From: Schistocerca nitens
Taxonomy: Eukaryota; Arthropoda; Insecta; Orthoptera; Acrididae
NCBI RefSeq assembly: GCF_023898315.1
Contig: NC_064614.1
Coordinates: forward strand, 76,148,501-76,212,500
Reading direction: 5' to 3'
DNA: 64,000 nt
This document shows positions 31,985-44,254 of this stretch, piece by piece; the stretch's first letter is position 1, and each line of letters begins with the position of its first letter. The position numbers and the translations under genes are program-made. The notes below the pieces were generated by a model. The model was not told the origin of the DNA, did no database searches, and saw only the letters and a program-made list of their open reading frames with translations.

Positions 31985-33115
31985 TATTAGCAATGGGTAG
32001 TTGTCTTGAAGGTAGCCTGGCAAATATTTTAGTCAATCACATTGAAAATTTGTTTTCTGAAAGTATAAAGACACGGTGAATAAGATAGCTCATTACGAAA
32101 GCTACGTCGACAACACTTTGGTTTTGTTTAACGTTATAACAGAACACATTAATCAGATGTTCATTCATCTTAATAGGTCACAACCAAACATGAATTTCTC
32201 TGTGAAACTAGAAAAACAGAGAACTATAATTTTTTCAGCATTGGGAATAATGAACATCAAAGGCTCAATTGAGTTTGGCAACTGCCGTAAATCAACAACG
32301 ACTAATGCTATTACCCGTACCGGCTAACACCATCCGCATTCACATAAAGTATCTTGTTTCAGATGATGACAAGTAGGATGATAAACGTTCCTCTTGATAC
32401 GAAGGAAGCGAGTAAAGAGTTATACATGTTGAATCAGAGGCTTACAGAAACTTTATGATGGTCTGTGTGACCGACACCGTTATTTTCACAACTGATGATC
32501 AACAATGCAGTTCTTTAAGAAACTGTTGTTATACTAAGTGTTGTTATACTGGAATGATTTCAGCAATGGTATCACAGAACTGAAGAATATCTATAAAGAA
32601 AATAATGTAGATTGAATTACACTAAGGAAGGAGTAGACAAAATAAAAAGTTAGGCATATACTACTTCGCCATACTATAGGCGTGTTTCTGACGAAATAGA
32701 TAGGGCATTCCATAATACGAAAGTACACATAAGCTTCAGTTCGCAAAATCGGCTAAGGAGCTCTCGATGAAGTGACACCCACAAGGTAGTTTTGATGAAA
32801 CAGTCTGGAATCTATAAAATTGATTGTGACAGTTGGAAAAATATGGCGTGGAACGGATGGGGAGATGATTTGCCACTAGTTTGAGAGAACATCATAATAC
32901 TCTTACAGTAACAAATCTTCGTTTGTCAATTACTCTAGTGGTAGTAATCATGCAGCAAATGGTCCTAATGCATAAGAAGTTTTATGCAGAAAGTTTAATG
33001 AATATCCATCTAGAGTTGGAAATTTATGCCGCTTTTAGTAGACATACAGAGTGTGTCTTAAATGAACACGTGGATTTGAAAAACAAATATTTCCTTCAGA
33101 ATTTTAAGAAGATGC
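31985..33115 (+). pseudogene. Penelope-like retroelement: reverse transcriptase and endonuclease remnant
   Basis: Several plus-strand frames keep the order of a Penelope-like protein. AMGSCLEGSLANILVNHIEN lies near 31990. The catalytic-type YVDNTLVLF (family YVDDT) with LNRSQPNMNFSVKLEK and a decayed KSTTTNAITRT block follow. Next comes a connector (HISFSSQNRLRSSLDE), then the endonuclease start SGIYKIDCDSW near 32810 and its end (LELEIYAAFSRHTECVLNEH, about 33015-33070). Stops and frameshifts are frequent. It differs clearly from the two other Penelope-like fragments here, so it is a third lineage. Confidence 0.75.
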
Positions 33116-33929
33116 TATGTTCACTTTTGTGTATTTCGTATTTTCAGGCCTTAAATTCACGCATCCTTATTCACTCCTCTCCTTGCCTTTGAATTTCACT
33201 GATATTCAATTTGTTTTTCAACGTCACCCCTCTCCTCGTTATTTTGCATTTACATTAACAGACATCCAATATTTTTGTACTATGTATTATGTTATGATAG
33301 CGTGGTACAACCAGTATGGTGGCCTGCCCTGCGATACGTGTCGTATCCGTTGATGGCTGAATCGAATTTTACAGATTTTTTACATATACTTGAAAGAAAT
33401 AAAATTTCATCTTTCGATACATTTTCTTTTTTAAAAAAGTTGTTGAATGCTTCTTTAATTGACGACCCCGTTTCTCTTAACAAGAAGTTTGTAACGGCTC
33501 ATACTTTCACTCGATCCTTGTTATGTAATAATTTTTAACAGTGGTTATTACCTTTTCTTACCGGTTAACACCCATTTTTCTGCCAACACTTTGATGTTGT
33601 ATCGCTGTTATTAGTTTAATATAAGATACATATAAATGACGTTGAGAGACATTTTATACGTCTCTGTGAGATCACTAGTTCAATTCGAAACGAATGTTTA
33701 TTGTGTATAATCGGAACATTTGTATCTGGTTTTCTTTTCGTTGATTTCCATCTAATTTCGTAACCATCACAGAACTGAATATCTATACCTACCGTTTGCC
33801 GAAACACAAGGTCGAGATATAGACTTTTTTTTGCTGCAGAATGTCTTTGTAAGGAAATTGTGCTGATTCATCACGGATAATATAATTTCAGGAATATTAT
33901 AAATTCAGGCAGGTGCTGGATGAAGAAAT
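33116..33929. other. No gene recognised
   Basis: AT-rich sequence with short frames only. Confidence 0.4.
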
Positions 33930-34881
33930 TATCTACGTCTACGTCCACGTAGAAACTCCGTAATCCACCGTACAGTGCGTGTATATGGTACCTAGTCACT
34001 TCCTTTCTTGTTCCACTCGCAGACAGAGCAGAGTAAAAAGGACTATCTATTTGCTTCCGTATTGGACCTAATTTCTCGTATCTTATCTTCATGGTCCTCA
34101 TGCGCGGTGTACGATGGTGGCAGCAGAATCTCTCTGCAGTCAGTTTCAAATGCCAATTCTCTAAATTTTCTCAACAATGTTTTTCCAGAAGAATGTCGCC
34201 TTCCAGCGATTCTCAATTGAGTTCCCAAGGCATGCCCGCAAAACTTAAGTGTTGTTCGCACCTACCGGTAACAAATCCAGCAGCTCGCCTCTGAATTGCT
34301 TCGATGTCTTCCTTTAATCCGACCTGGTGCCGATCCCAAAAACTCGAGCAGTACTAAAAAATAAGTTGCACTGGCGTACTATATACTGTCTTCTTCACAA
34401 ATGAAACACGCGTCCCTGGAATTCTCCCAATAAATAGAAGTCGACCATTTGCCATCCCTATCACAATCCAAGAATCCTCGTTCCATTTCATATCGCTTTG
34501 CAACCGTACGCCAAGATATTTAAACGTCGTGACTGTGTCAAGTTGGACGCTACAAATGCTGTATCCGAACATAAGGGTTTATTTTCCCACTCATCACCAG
34601 TAACATTTTTGTTCATCACACTAAATAGAAACTTTTTCTGAGTCATTTTGCATCCTCCTACAGTCACTCAACTTCGATACCTTACTATACAGCACAACAT
34701 CATCAGCAAACAACGAAGACTGCTGTTCACTCAGTCCGAGAAATCGTCTATGTATATAGAGAACAATAGCGGTCCTATCACATTTCCCTGGGGCAATCCT
34801 GACGATATTCTGGCCTCTAATGAACACTCGTCGTCGAGGGCAACATACTGCGTTCCACAAATTGAAAAGTCTTTGAGACAT
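33930..34881 (-). pseudogene. CR1-like LINE, 3' segment (separated by the Gypsy-type element)
   Basis: Minus-strand frames hold the last part of a CR1/Jockey-type reverse transcriptase: ISSGLPQGNVIGPLLFSIYI, the catalytic SLFADDVVLY, TVTTFKYLGVRLQSDMKWNE and IEAIQRRAAGFVTG. The element ends in a decayed GTAGAC-type tail near 33930. It is related to the copy at 51460-54357. The upstream half of the same element lies at 44255-46700. At the break point the amino-acid homology continues from 44259 directly to 34877, in the segment just before the PQG motif. Several stops and shifts are present. Confidence 0.88.
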
Positions 34882-35576
34882 TGAAAGGTGGCTACACTGA
34901 GCCACAGCGCCAGAGATTGCGCCAAAGAGTATTATTCAGCCGCCTCCACAGGCAGTTCTTGTCGAGAATTCGTGGTGGAGAGTGCTTGTTGAGATGTAGC
35001 AGTGGTGAGTCGTTGTTGAGAAGTTCCCATGGAGAGTGCTTGTTCAGAACTTGTAGTATTGTTTTGATGGGCTAGACACCAGATGTTGTTGGATTGGGGA
35101 TGCTGTAATGATTAGAGTGTGCTTTTCGTCAATATATATGAAGGTAAAAAAATTCCATTTTTTATTATTTTAATGTCTTAAACAATAATGCCTCTTGGTC
35201 ACAGGTTCAGTCAACAAAGTATCTGGCTCGTGTTCTTGTATTAGACTGTATTTCTGGTCTCTATGTGCAATTATAGTATTTCTGTTTATTTTTTTAATTA
35301 CCTCAGTATAAATTGCATTTAAAATATCTTGTCCTATTGAGGAAGAACTGTGCCAGATGTGTATGTTAATCACACTTCCACACACAGAACAGCTACACTT
35401 GTGTTTTGTTGTTTCGTAGGTTTTATAGTTGCTGCGGACTTAATTAATTAATTGTGTTAACAGAAGTTTTCTTTCATTCTTTGTTGTTGTTCTACGGTTA
35501 CGAGACTGCGTAACCGTACAGTCAGCTACTAAAATTAAAATTATTTGCATTTTTAATTTAATTAAGCCCCCATGCA
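34882..35576 (+). repeat. 5' LTR
   Basis: 695 bp, from tgaaaggtggctacactgag to agcccccatgca. The other LTR is longer mainly because of about 40 extra bases near its end. Confidence 0.92.
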
Positions 35577-35577
35577 C

Positions 35578-35600
35578 ATGGCGACCCTAGCAGGATCGTC
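35578..35600 (+). promoter_or_regulatory. Putative primer binding site
   Basis: tggcgaccctagcaggatcg lies two bases after the 5' LTR, starting with the TGG that pairs with a tRNA CCA end. The primer tRNA cannot be assigned with certainty. Confidence 0.65.
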
Positions 35601-35805
35601 CCTTGGAATTCTTCTGCTTGTATAAACAGTAGACAGTAGTATTGTTGTAGTAATTCGTAGTTTAGTAATTGTAGTCTATATTGCATGTGTAGATTTGGTA
35701 ATTGTCATTCTTCTAATGGAATTTTTTTTGCAGAATTTAATTTTTGTTGTCTTGTATACGGGTTTGATAATTTTCGTATAGTGACGAGTTTTGTATGTTT
35801 TGTAA

Positions 35806-37891
35806 ATGATTACACGGTCGATGAAAAAGGCAAAAATGATGAATAGTCAGAATAACGAAATTGTTGACATGGCGAAGTCGCCAACACAGGAGAACAGGAT
35901 GATGAATAATCAAGTGGAAAACAATTTAATAAGTCGGGAATATAGTCCCGAAACAGTTCAAAATTTTTCACAATAAAAAAATTTACAGAATACGAGATTA
36001 ACGACAGAAGATATGGAGCAGTTGATGAGTGCTATATTAAATTTGGGATCACGAATGGAAACACGGTTAGACTCACAAATAGGAACAATTAAAACTGAGA
36101 TAGGAAGAATTAAAACGAAGATGGAAACTTTGACAACACGATTAGACTCACGAATAGGGACATGTGTAAAAAATACGAAAGATTAATCAAAGAAAGAAAT
36201 TAGAGAAGAAGTACAACTGATTTTGAATGCTCAAAATAATAGTTTAATTTCAATAGAAATTAGACAAGAGGAACAGGACAGAGAACAGGAAGAAAGAGAT
36301 CGTGTGATAGTACAGAAATTTTCAGAGTTAAATTTACTACGTGCACACAATAAGGAAGAAATATTTGAAAGAATCGAGGAATCTGTACCAATTGACAGAA
36401 TAAATAACCTAATGCAACAGTATAAACAGTTAACTACTAAATGTGTCAATACCGAAACCCGAGTCGCGACACTTACAGAAGACGTAAATAAACAGAAAGA
36501 ACAGATAGGTGACTTATCGGAAAGAAGTGAGGAGATTTCAGATAAACTGACAAGTTTTAGTTTAAATGGGGACAGAGATTCAGATGATACAGCTCCATTG
36601 CCATTTTCAGAAACCGAAGAGTACCAGCACATAAATAAGCATGTTGAAAATCAGGGAAAATTTAATGAACGCGTTAAAATGGAGTTTGAGGCATTACAAA
36701 AGCAAGTCAAACAAATTGAAGGCGAAATCGTAGGAAAAGACAGCAGAAGAAATTTAGAATTACATATAGCGGAGGGCTTTGAAGACAATAATTTATTTCA
36801 TTTACGGGATGCAACAAGAGAGCGCCAGGCGCGAACTTGACAGTAATCGACGCGGTAGGTCTTTGTCGCCACGAGGAGAAAACTTTGACTATAAACACTT
36901 CTTAACTGTTCGGAAATTTAAGATCTTTCGCAATTCTAAGAACGACATACATCCATGTTCATGGTTAGATTAATTTATGTACGCACTTCCACTAAATTGG
37001 CCACTAAGTCACAAACTGGAATTTATGTGTGGATATTTAGAAAACGAACCGGCGACGCGGATGCGCGCCCTTATTAGAGATTGTAATAATCTAAATGATT
37101 TTTATCATGCATTTCTATCGGCATATTGGTCCGAAAACACGCAAGACAGAGTCAAACACAGTCTTATTATGCAGCGTAATTTTAAACAGTCTGAGTTCCG
37201 CACGCCAGCACAATACTTTGAAGACATGATTCGAAAGAATCAGTTCCTTTCCAGCCCTTATAGCCCCACTGAATTAATTGGCATTTGTTTAACTAAGCTG
37301 CCACAATCCATAAGACAAATTGCTTTAGCCGGAAGATGTAAAGACGACATTGAGACTTCTAAGACGTTGCTACAAGAACTTGAATATGACAACGACGACG
37401 GGACTTCTTGCAATTTTTTCAGTAACAGTAATTACAATACATTTTCAGAGGAAAAGGATAATGATCGGAACGGACGTTACATGGGTAATTTTGAGAATGA
37501 AAGACGAAACAGACAGGACAATAGATACCAGCCTTATGACAATAACAGACGTTCTAACAGAAATTACACAGACAATTATAATAACGGTAATTCCTACCGG
37601 AATGATCAATCATACGGAAACAGTAATCGGTATCATCAAGACAGAAATTATTCATACAATAATAGAAATTCTTACTACAGAAATAACCAGGGTAGTAGAT
37701 ACAACAATAATTTCAGAAGTGACAGTCGAAATTACACAAGAAGTAGTTATGCAGATAGACAGGAAAATAGAAATTTTAATAACAGACACAACCAAGAATT
37801 TACATCTAACAGACAGGAGGGACCTAATTGGCATCCTCCGCGTGACAGAAATTCTGAGAGACAAGTGCAAATCGTAGAAATTGATCCGTGA
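35806..37891 (+). pseudogene. Gag of the Gypsy-type element, broken
   Basis: A gag reading frame can be followed from the ATG at 35806 (MITRSMKKAKMMNSQ). It has a Gln/Glu/Lys-rich, coiled-coil-like N-terminal half (about 36020-36830), then a globular part with LPLNWPLSHKLEFMCGYLEN and TPAQYFEDMIRKNQFL, which resembles Gypsy-type capsids. The last 150 residues are extremely rich in Asn, Arg and Tyr and contain no CCHC zinc knuckle. Lesions: stops near 35974 and 36184, a frameshift between 36779 and 36840, and a stop at 36974. The Asn/Arg/Tyr-rich tail probably replaces the zinc knuckle in RNA binding; that is inference. Confidence 0.8.
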
Positions 37892-38107
37892 AATGACGCG
37901 AATAATCAGTGTCCTCAGGGGATTCACTACACTAAGTGAATATGTGCCGTAGTGTGCACAGGGCCCCGAGCTGTAGTGGTGCTATTTCCCTTTTAGTTTT
38001 CTGCACCGGTGCCTACTCTTCTACTGTTCTTTGTATCTATCAAAATAACTCTTCAACTATCAATCTATCTAGAGAGTCGGTAAATAATAACCGGATATGA
38101 TTAATTT

Positions 38108-38707
38108 ACCCAAAAGAGATTTCGGAAATTACCGTTTGGACTTACTGTATCTTCTGCAGCATTCATTAGTAGTTTAAACGAAATTTTACCTGTTTATATT
38201 CGTAATAATATTACTTCATATGTTGACGATATTCTTATTGCTAAACGTTCCTGGAGTGAGCATAACAAAATTTTGGATTCATTATTACGTATTTTTGCAA
38301 GAGTTGGCATTACAGTGAACTTGGAAAAATCTGAATTTGGTCGTTCTCAGGTGAAATTTCTTGGTCACATTATTTCTACAGAACGTATTCTTCCTGATCC
38401 AGAGAAACTAGACGCTATTCGTAATTATGCTGTTCCTACCACAAAACGTGATGTTCGTAGTTTCCTTGGTGTCTGTAATTTTCTTAGATGCTTTGTTAGA
38501 TTGGACGATTTGGCCACACCTCGTTTATGTGAACTATCTGGAAAGAATTCTAATTGGTGTTGGGATGAGGAAGCTCAATCAGAATTTGAACAACTTCGTG
38601 ATGCTTTAGTTGCTGCTTCACTTCTTTCACATCCGGATTTATCTAAAGATTTTTGTTTGGCGACGGACTCGTCATACAAAGGCCTAGGTGCACATTTATT
38701 TCAATAG
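38108..38707 (+). pseudogene. Pol fragment: C-terminal reverse transcriptase and start of RNase H
   Basis: The frame starts inside the polymerase at RKLPFGLTVSSAAF, includes the catalytic SYVDDILIAKR and KVKFLGHIIS-type block (read QVKFLGHIIS), then the linker (TKRDVRSFLGVCNFLRCFV) and the RNase H opening LATDSSYKGLGAHLFQ, where a stop occurs. Protease and the N-terminal half of the reverse transcriptase are missing: only about 216 bp separate gag from this fragment, so a deletion of more than 1 kb is likely. The rest of RNase H is also lost. Confidence 0.88.
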
Positions 38708-38734
38708 ATAGAAGAAAACGGCGTTGTAGTACAG

Positions 38735-39591
38735 AAAACTATTGCCAATCTGTTCTTGCCAAATTCAAATTATGTCAAAAGGCTAAGCCGCCAACTATTT
38801 CTCACAGAGCACCGTTGCTTCCTATCATTCCAACGAAATTAAAGGACATGGCTGCAGTCGATTTGTTCGGTCCAGTGGTTCGTTCTACTAATGGTTTTGC
38901 GTACATTTTGGTAGCAGTGGAATTGACATCAAAATATGTGTGTTTTACACCTTTACGCAAAGAAACAGCTCGTTCAGTATCTAATGATTTCATCAAACAT
39001 TTTCTTAAAGAAGTGGGTCATGTTGATAAGGTTATATCAGATAATGGATCACAGTTTCGCTCTAAAATTTGGCTTCGTACTCTACGGCGTCGTAAGATTA
39101 AACCAATTTTCATTTCACTTTCTCACCCGCAATCTAACGCTTCAGAGAGATGGATGAAGGAAATCAATAAATTGTGTCGTCTTTATTGTCATCAGAATCA
39201 TAGAACTTGGGATCAGTATCTTCATATTTTTCAAAACATTCTGAATGAACTCCCTAATGATTCAACTTCTTTACCGCCGATATTGATATTAAAAAATAAA
39301 GCACCGAGAAATCGCATTTCTGAAATCATTCCTTTTCCGCCTTCACGGAAACTGCGGCATTCTGAAGTTGTGAACCCGGCTCTGCAAAATATTGCATCTG
39401 CGGCTACTAGAAGAGAGAAATCAGCTAAACGTCCTGGTAGTTTAAAAACTTTGTCAGTTGGTCAAAAGGTGTTAATTAAATCTCACCGTTTGTCTCACAA
39501 AGGAAAAGGTTTGTGTCGCAAATTTTTTCTGCTTTATAACGGTCCATATAGAGTTCACAAAATTATTCATGACAACACTGTCGAAGTATAA
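38735..39591 (+). pseudogene. Integrase of the Gypsy-type element, N-terminally deleted
   Basis: The open frame keeps the end of the zinc-binding domain (LAKFKLCQKAKPPT), the catalytic core with Asp in AVDLFGPVV, Asp in VISDNGSQFRS and Glu in NASERWMKEI, and the C-terminal part (LSVGQKVLIKSHRLSHKGKG, then KFFLLYNGPYRVHKII). It is open for about 285 codons, but its start is joined to a RNase H remnant in another frame, so it has no proper beginning. The enzyme would insert the cDNA into host DNA. Confidence 0.88.
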
Positions 39592-42500
39592 ACCCTTAAA
39601 TCTCGACGCTCTAAGGGAGTACATCATATATCTAACGTTAAAATTTTTGTGGAATGACATACTTTTGAGACATCAACAGATATACGTAAACACACGGAGA
39701 GTACAAGGATACCGCGCCGTGTTCCGGTGGCGGTACAGACTCAAAGCAACAGTCAAGTCTGCGCGCCGCACAAGGCAGTCATTGACCGCAAACAATTACT
39801 TCTTACGTCACGCGTACCTACAGCTGATCGAGCGCTCAGTGCGAATGCACTGGCAGCCGTAAACAAATACACAGTCTAGTTTCTTCGAATAAATTCAGTA
39901 TAAACCTATAGTGACTTGATAAATTATGTTATTAACGTTCAGTATTTTTCAGGATACGGTTGTATAAAATATTTAAGACCTTCAGGTAAATTCTGTGTGT
40001 CTCCGACGTTAAGAGGACTTGCTATCGAGAAAATTTCAGGAAGAATGTAATTTCGAAGAAGAAACTAATAAACTAAAAAGGTAACTATCAATTGAGTTTA
40101 TTTTTCAGGTAACATATTTCCAATTAGGTACGTACTTTCGACGTAGTTTGCTGCTCCCGATTACGTGATTCATACCTTGTGCTAAATTTCATGTTCTATG
40201 AATTTACTTGTGAAGCGACGTGCTTGCGTTCATTAACTGATTTTGACAATGTTTTATTAATGAACAGGGTTGATACTTGTGTATATTATGCATCGCTTGG
40301 CTGCTATGCTTTTTTCACTGATGTCATATTCTTCTATTATGTGCCTGCTGTGCTTATTTATTTAAATTATAATTGTCACCTGATTAATTGTGCTGATGTG
40401 GTTATGTATGTAGGATACACTTTGTGATTTATCTGCTTGCGCCTTCATGTTTACTTATTAAGATTACATATGAACATTTATTTGCTTATGCTGATATGAT
40501 GCTAATGACCTGTTTATCATGTAAGATACATATTTGCTGCCTTGCGTATGGATTGCATATTTATACATTTCTGTTTGTTGTCATAACTACTCTTTAATTT
40601 GGTATATAGAAATGCTGGTATACGGTGTACAAACGTGGAGTTTAGGTCACACTATGGTATTAATTATAGATTGTTCGCTTGGCAGAGCCTCGTTGGAGGA
40701 ATTGTGCTGCATCCACTTGTTGACATTCTGTTCTCCACTGGTATATTTACTCGCTATTGCATGTTTTGCCTACGCTTAGTGCCTTATATTTTAAGATAAG
40801 AAAATGAACTGCTATAATTCTACGAACGACGTTGGTACAAGAAAGTTCATTGAAGTCACATGAGCTGGAGGTTTTATGGAAGCTGTATAAATTTATGCTA
40901 ATAGGAAGGAAGCTAACGACATGACATACCAACACTAGGTTTAGACCATTGACAGACATTACACTGCATTTTTCGTGAGCAATTGAAATAGTAAGTGACA
41001 CTTGACACAAGAAATACTCCACATGTTTGCTTCTGTTTTGCCATGATTCTTGAAGTGGTGTACACACTGTGATATATTACGATCATTAACACTCCGTACT
41101 CGTACTTACTTACTGAGAGTTATTCAAACTAAAGCCTGTTAGAGGTCATGTATGCATTTCTTTTATTTAATGATGGACAAGGTAACCAAAATGTATTTTA
41201 TAATTCATAATGAGTAGAAGATTTGGGTCAGATGGATTACACAGAGGTTGTGTGTCGACATTGTGTCTTCAGATTGCATGGGATGATGAATTGAAGTTTG
41301 CACTAGGATTTTCTCTGTACTTGTTCGAGGAAACTGACTAGAGGAAAGAGTTGTTATGGATGTGAAATGATATTGGTGATAAGGTTTATATGTATCGACG
41401 TATTGAAGAGGTATTATTGAGGTATTGAGATTATGTGAAGTTGATGATTATTGGAGTTTTCGTGGACAAGAGGTAAGGTAAATGGTATTGGTGATAAGGT
41501 TTATATGTATCGGCGTAAGAGGTATTATTGAAGTATTAAGTTTATGTGATGCTGATGATTATTGGAGTTTTGGTGGATAAGAGGTAAAGTAAATGAGGAG
41601 TATATTTTTTTGTTGGTTTATATGGAACAAGGAGGATGAAGATGGCTGACTAGAACACTCAAGTAGATGGAAGATTGTCTACACACACACTTTGTTAAAT
41701 CAATAAGCAGTGTATACTTTTATTTTGGAGAGAGGAAGTAATTGCATATCTTGGCACACTGACAGTTGTTCAGCAACCGTACATTTTGATTTGGCTTGGC
41801 AAACATTGGTCTTGACATGATGACTACGACGTTGACTAACTGTTATTGACTGTTATACATTGCTGCCACTACTACTTGATACACAAGTTGAACATAAAAT
41901 TTTGGACAGAATTACATTTACACAGTTAACACTATTCAATTACACAGTAGTACTTAATGTGGATGAAAGGTGAGTGAGTGTGCTTTGTGTGTTTTCCTTT
42001 CCTAATCCCAAATAATTAGTACCGACCTATCTCCTAAATATTATTTTTCTTGTTTGTTGTGGCTTGCACTGACACCCATAAATATTATAGGTTTACTGTT
42101 ATTTGTGTATTGTAATAGTTAATATGACAATTATCTGATATCATATGTGCGTTTAATATAATTTGTATGTTTAGTGTAAGAGCGTTGATAATAATATTGT
42201 AAAAGCAATTGTGTGTGCATTCAAACTGTTGTTCGTGCTAGCACCTATTCAACATTGCTGGGTGCCACTTGGAAATGTTTAATTTCTGCTGATAAACTCT
42301 GATGAACTGTCTAATTAGTGATAGTGAATATTATGGACTGTTACGTGCACTTCTTCTACATGATTGGTGCCACTAGGACATGTTTAATTTCTGATGATAA
42401 ACTCTGATGAACAGTGTGATTAGTGATAGTGAATATTATGGACTGCTGTCTGCACCTGCTCAACATTGCTGGGTGCCACTGATGGACTGCTTCTACTGAG

Positions 42501-43500
42501 ATAATGTCATTTGTTGGTGTCTGCACCTGTTCAACATTGCTGGGTGCCACTGATGGACTGCTTCTACTGAAATGATGTCACTTGTTGGTGTCTGCACCTG
42601 TTCAACATTGCTGGGTGCCACTGATGGACTGCTTCTACTGAAATGTTGTCACTTGTTGCTGTCTGCACCTGCTCAACATTGCTGGGTGCCACTGTTGGAA
42701 CTGCTCAACCAGTGATGAGATGTCACTTGTTGCTGTCTGCACCTGTCAACATTACTGGGTGTAACTAATGGAACTGCTTCTACTGAAATGATGTCACTTG
42801 TTGGTGTCTGCACCTGCTCAACATTACTGGGTGCCACTGATGGAACTGCTTCTCTGAAATGATGTCACTTGTTGCTGTCTGACCTGCTCAACATTGCTGG
42901 GTGCCACTGATGGAACTGTTTCTACTGACATAATGTCACTTGTTGGTGTTTGCACCTGTTCAACATTACTGGGTGCCACTGTTAGAACTGTTTCTACTGA
43001 AATGATGTTACTTCTTGCTGTCTGCACCTGTTTAACATTGCTGGGTGCCACTGATGGAAATGTTTCTACTGAAATAATGTCACTCGTTGGTGTCTGCACC
43101 TGTTGACCATTGCTGGGTGCTACTGCTGGATCTGTCAACTACTTGTTTATTGAACAATGGAAAGCATTTTATGTGAATATCTGTATAAACTGATTTTTTG
43201 TGTATTTACTGTTTGTGAAATGTTGTGAGACTCTTACCTACACCTATTTGACATTGCTGGTGCCATTGATTGAATGGTACTTGGGTAAACTATTATGTAA
43301 AATCACATGTATGAAAGCATTTGTATTCCTTAATGTATTTTATACATTAGGTTATGGAATGGTCAGTGCAAAGCCAAAATTTATTTAGTGAAGTGATATT
43401 TACTTATTAATATTATCTTTTATTTTTGTCTGTATTTTTTGAACGAATTTGGTGGTATTTTCACCACCAATGCTGGCAAAAATACCATCAAATTCTAGCC
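39592..43500 (+). other. Long 3' non-coding region of the Gypsy-type element
   Basis: About 3.9 kb between integrase and 3' LTR. I find no envelope-like frame: no frame exceeds about 110 codons or shows a signal peptide followed by a fusion-type protein. It contains a two-unit repeat of about 110 bp at 41372-41594 (ggtgataaggtttatatgta in each) and the minisatellite below. A diverged pair of about 115-bp units lies at 42260-42450. Confidence 0.6.
42430..43140. repeat. 71-bp minisatellite, about ten units
   Basis: The unit contains tctgcacctgttcaacattg then ctgggtgccactgatgg and gaaatgatgtcacttgttg. The tgcacc landmark recurs at 42451, 42522, 42593, 42664, 42738, 42809, 42879, 42951, 43023 and 43094, a spacing of 70-74 bp. 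Confidence 0.95.
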
Positions 43501-43516
43501 CGTGGAGGAGGGGCAT
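43500..43516 (+). promoter_or_regulatory. Putative polypurine tract
   Basis: cgtggaggaggggca immediately precedes the 3' LTR, where plus-strand priming is expected. Confidence 0.75.
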
Positions 43517-43517
43517 A

Positions 43518-44254
43518 TGAAAGGTGGCTACACTGAGCCACAGCGCCAGAGATTGCGCCAAAGAGTATTATTCAGCCGCCTCCACTGACAGTGCTTATCG
43601 AGAAGTCGTGGTGGAGAGTGCTTGTTGAGATGTAGCAGTGGTGAGTCGTAGTTGAGAAGTTGCGGTAGTGAGTGCTTGTTCAGAATTTGTAGTATTGTTT
43701 TGATGGGCTAGACACCAGATGTTATTGGATTGGGAGGCTGTAATGATCAGAGTGTGCTTTTCGTCAATATATATGAAGGTAAAAAAATTCCGTTTTTTTT
43801 ATTATTTCAATGTCTTAAACAATAATGCCTCTTGGTCACAGGTTCAGTCAACAAAGCATCTAGCTCGTGTTCTTGTATTAGACTGCATTTCTGGTTTCTA
43901 TGTGCAGTTATAGTATTTCTGTTTTTTTTAATTACTTCAGTATAAATGTTGTTTAAAATATCTGGTCTTATTGAGGAAGAACCGTGAAAGATGTGTACGT
44001 TGAACCACACTTCCACATACAGAACAGCGACACTTGTGAATTGTTGTTTCGTAGGTTTTATAGTTGCTGGGGACTTAATTAATTAATTGTGTTAACGGAA
44101 GTTTTCTTTCGTTCTTTGTTGTTGTTCTATGCAGTCAGATTGCGTACTAATACTAGTCAGGGCCAACCGGTTACGAGACTGCGTAGCCGGACAGACAGCG
44201 ACTAAAAAATTAAAAAGTATTTGCATTCATTATAGATAATTAAGCCCCCATGCA
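43518..44254 (+). repeat. 3' LTR
   Basis: 737 bp, from tgaaaggtggctacactgag to agcccccatgca. Compared with the 5' LTR it has scattered substitutions and about 40 extra bases near 44133-44172. Confidence 0.92.

Larger units (their letters stand above)
34882..44254 (+). mobile_element. Gypsy-type LTR retrotransposon, 9.4 kb, defective
   Basis: Two direct LTRs (34882-35576 and 43518-44254) with TG...CA ends surround gag, partial pol and a long 3' region. It is flanked by a 4-bp duplication acat (34878-34881 and 44255-44258) and inserted in the reverse transcriptase region of a CR1-like LINE. Confidence 0.93.

Noticed and set aside
42430-43140. CRISPR-like array
   Set aside because: Regular 71-bp spacing, but whole units repeat without distinct spacers; it is a minisatellite in an insect retrotransposon.
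39592-43500. Possible envelope gene in the Gypsy-type element
   Set aside because: No frame beyond about 110 codons, no signal peptide plus membrane anchor arrangement; short hydrophobic frames near 40.2-40.8 kb look like AT-rich chance frames.
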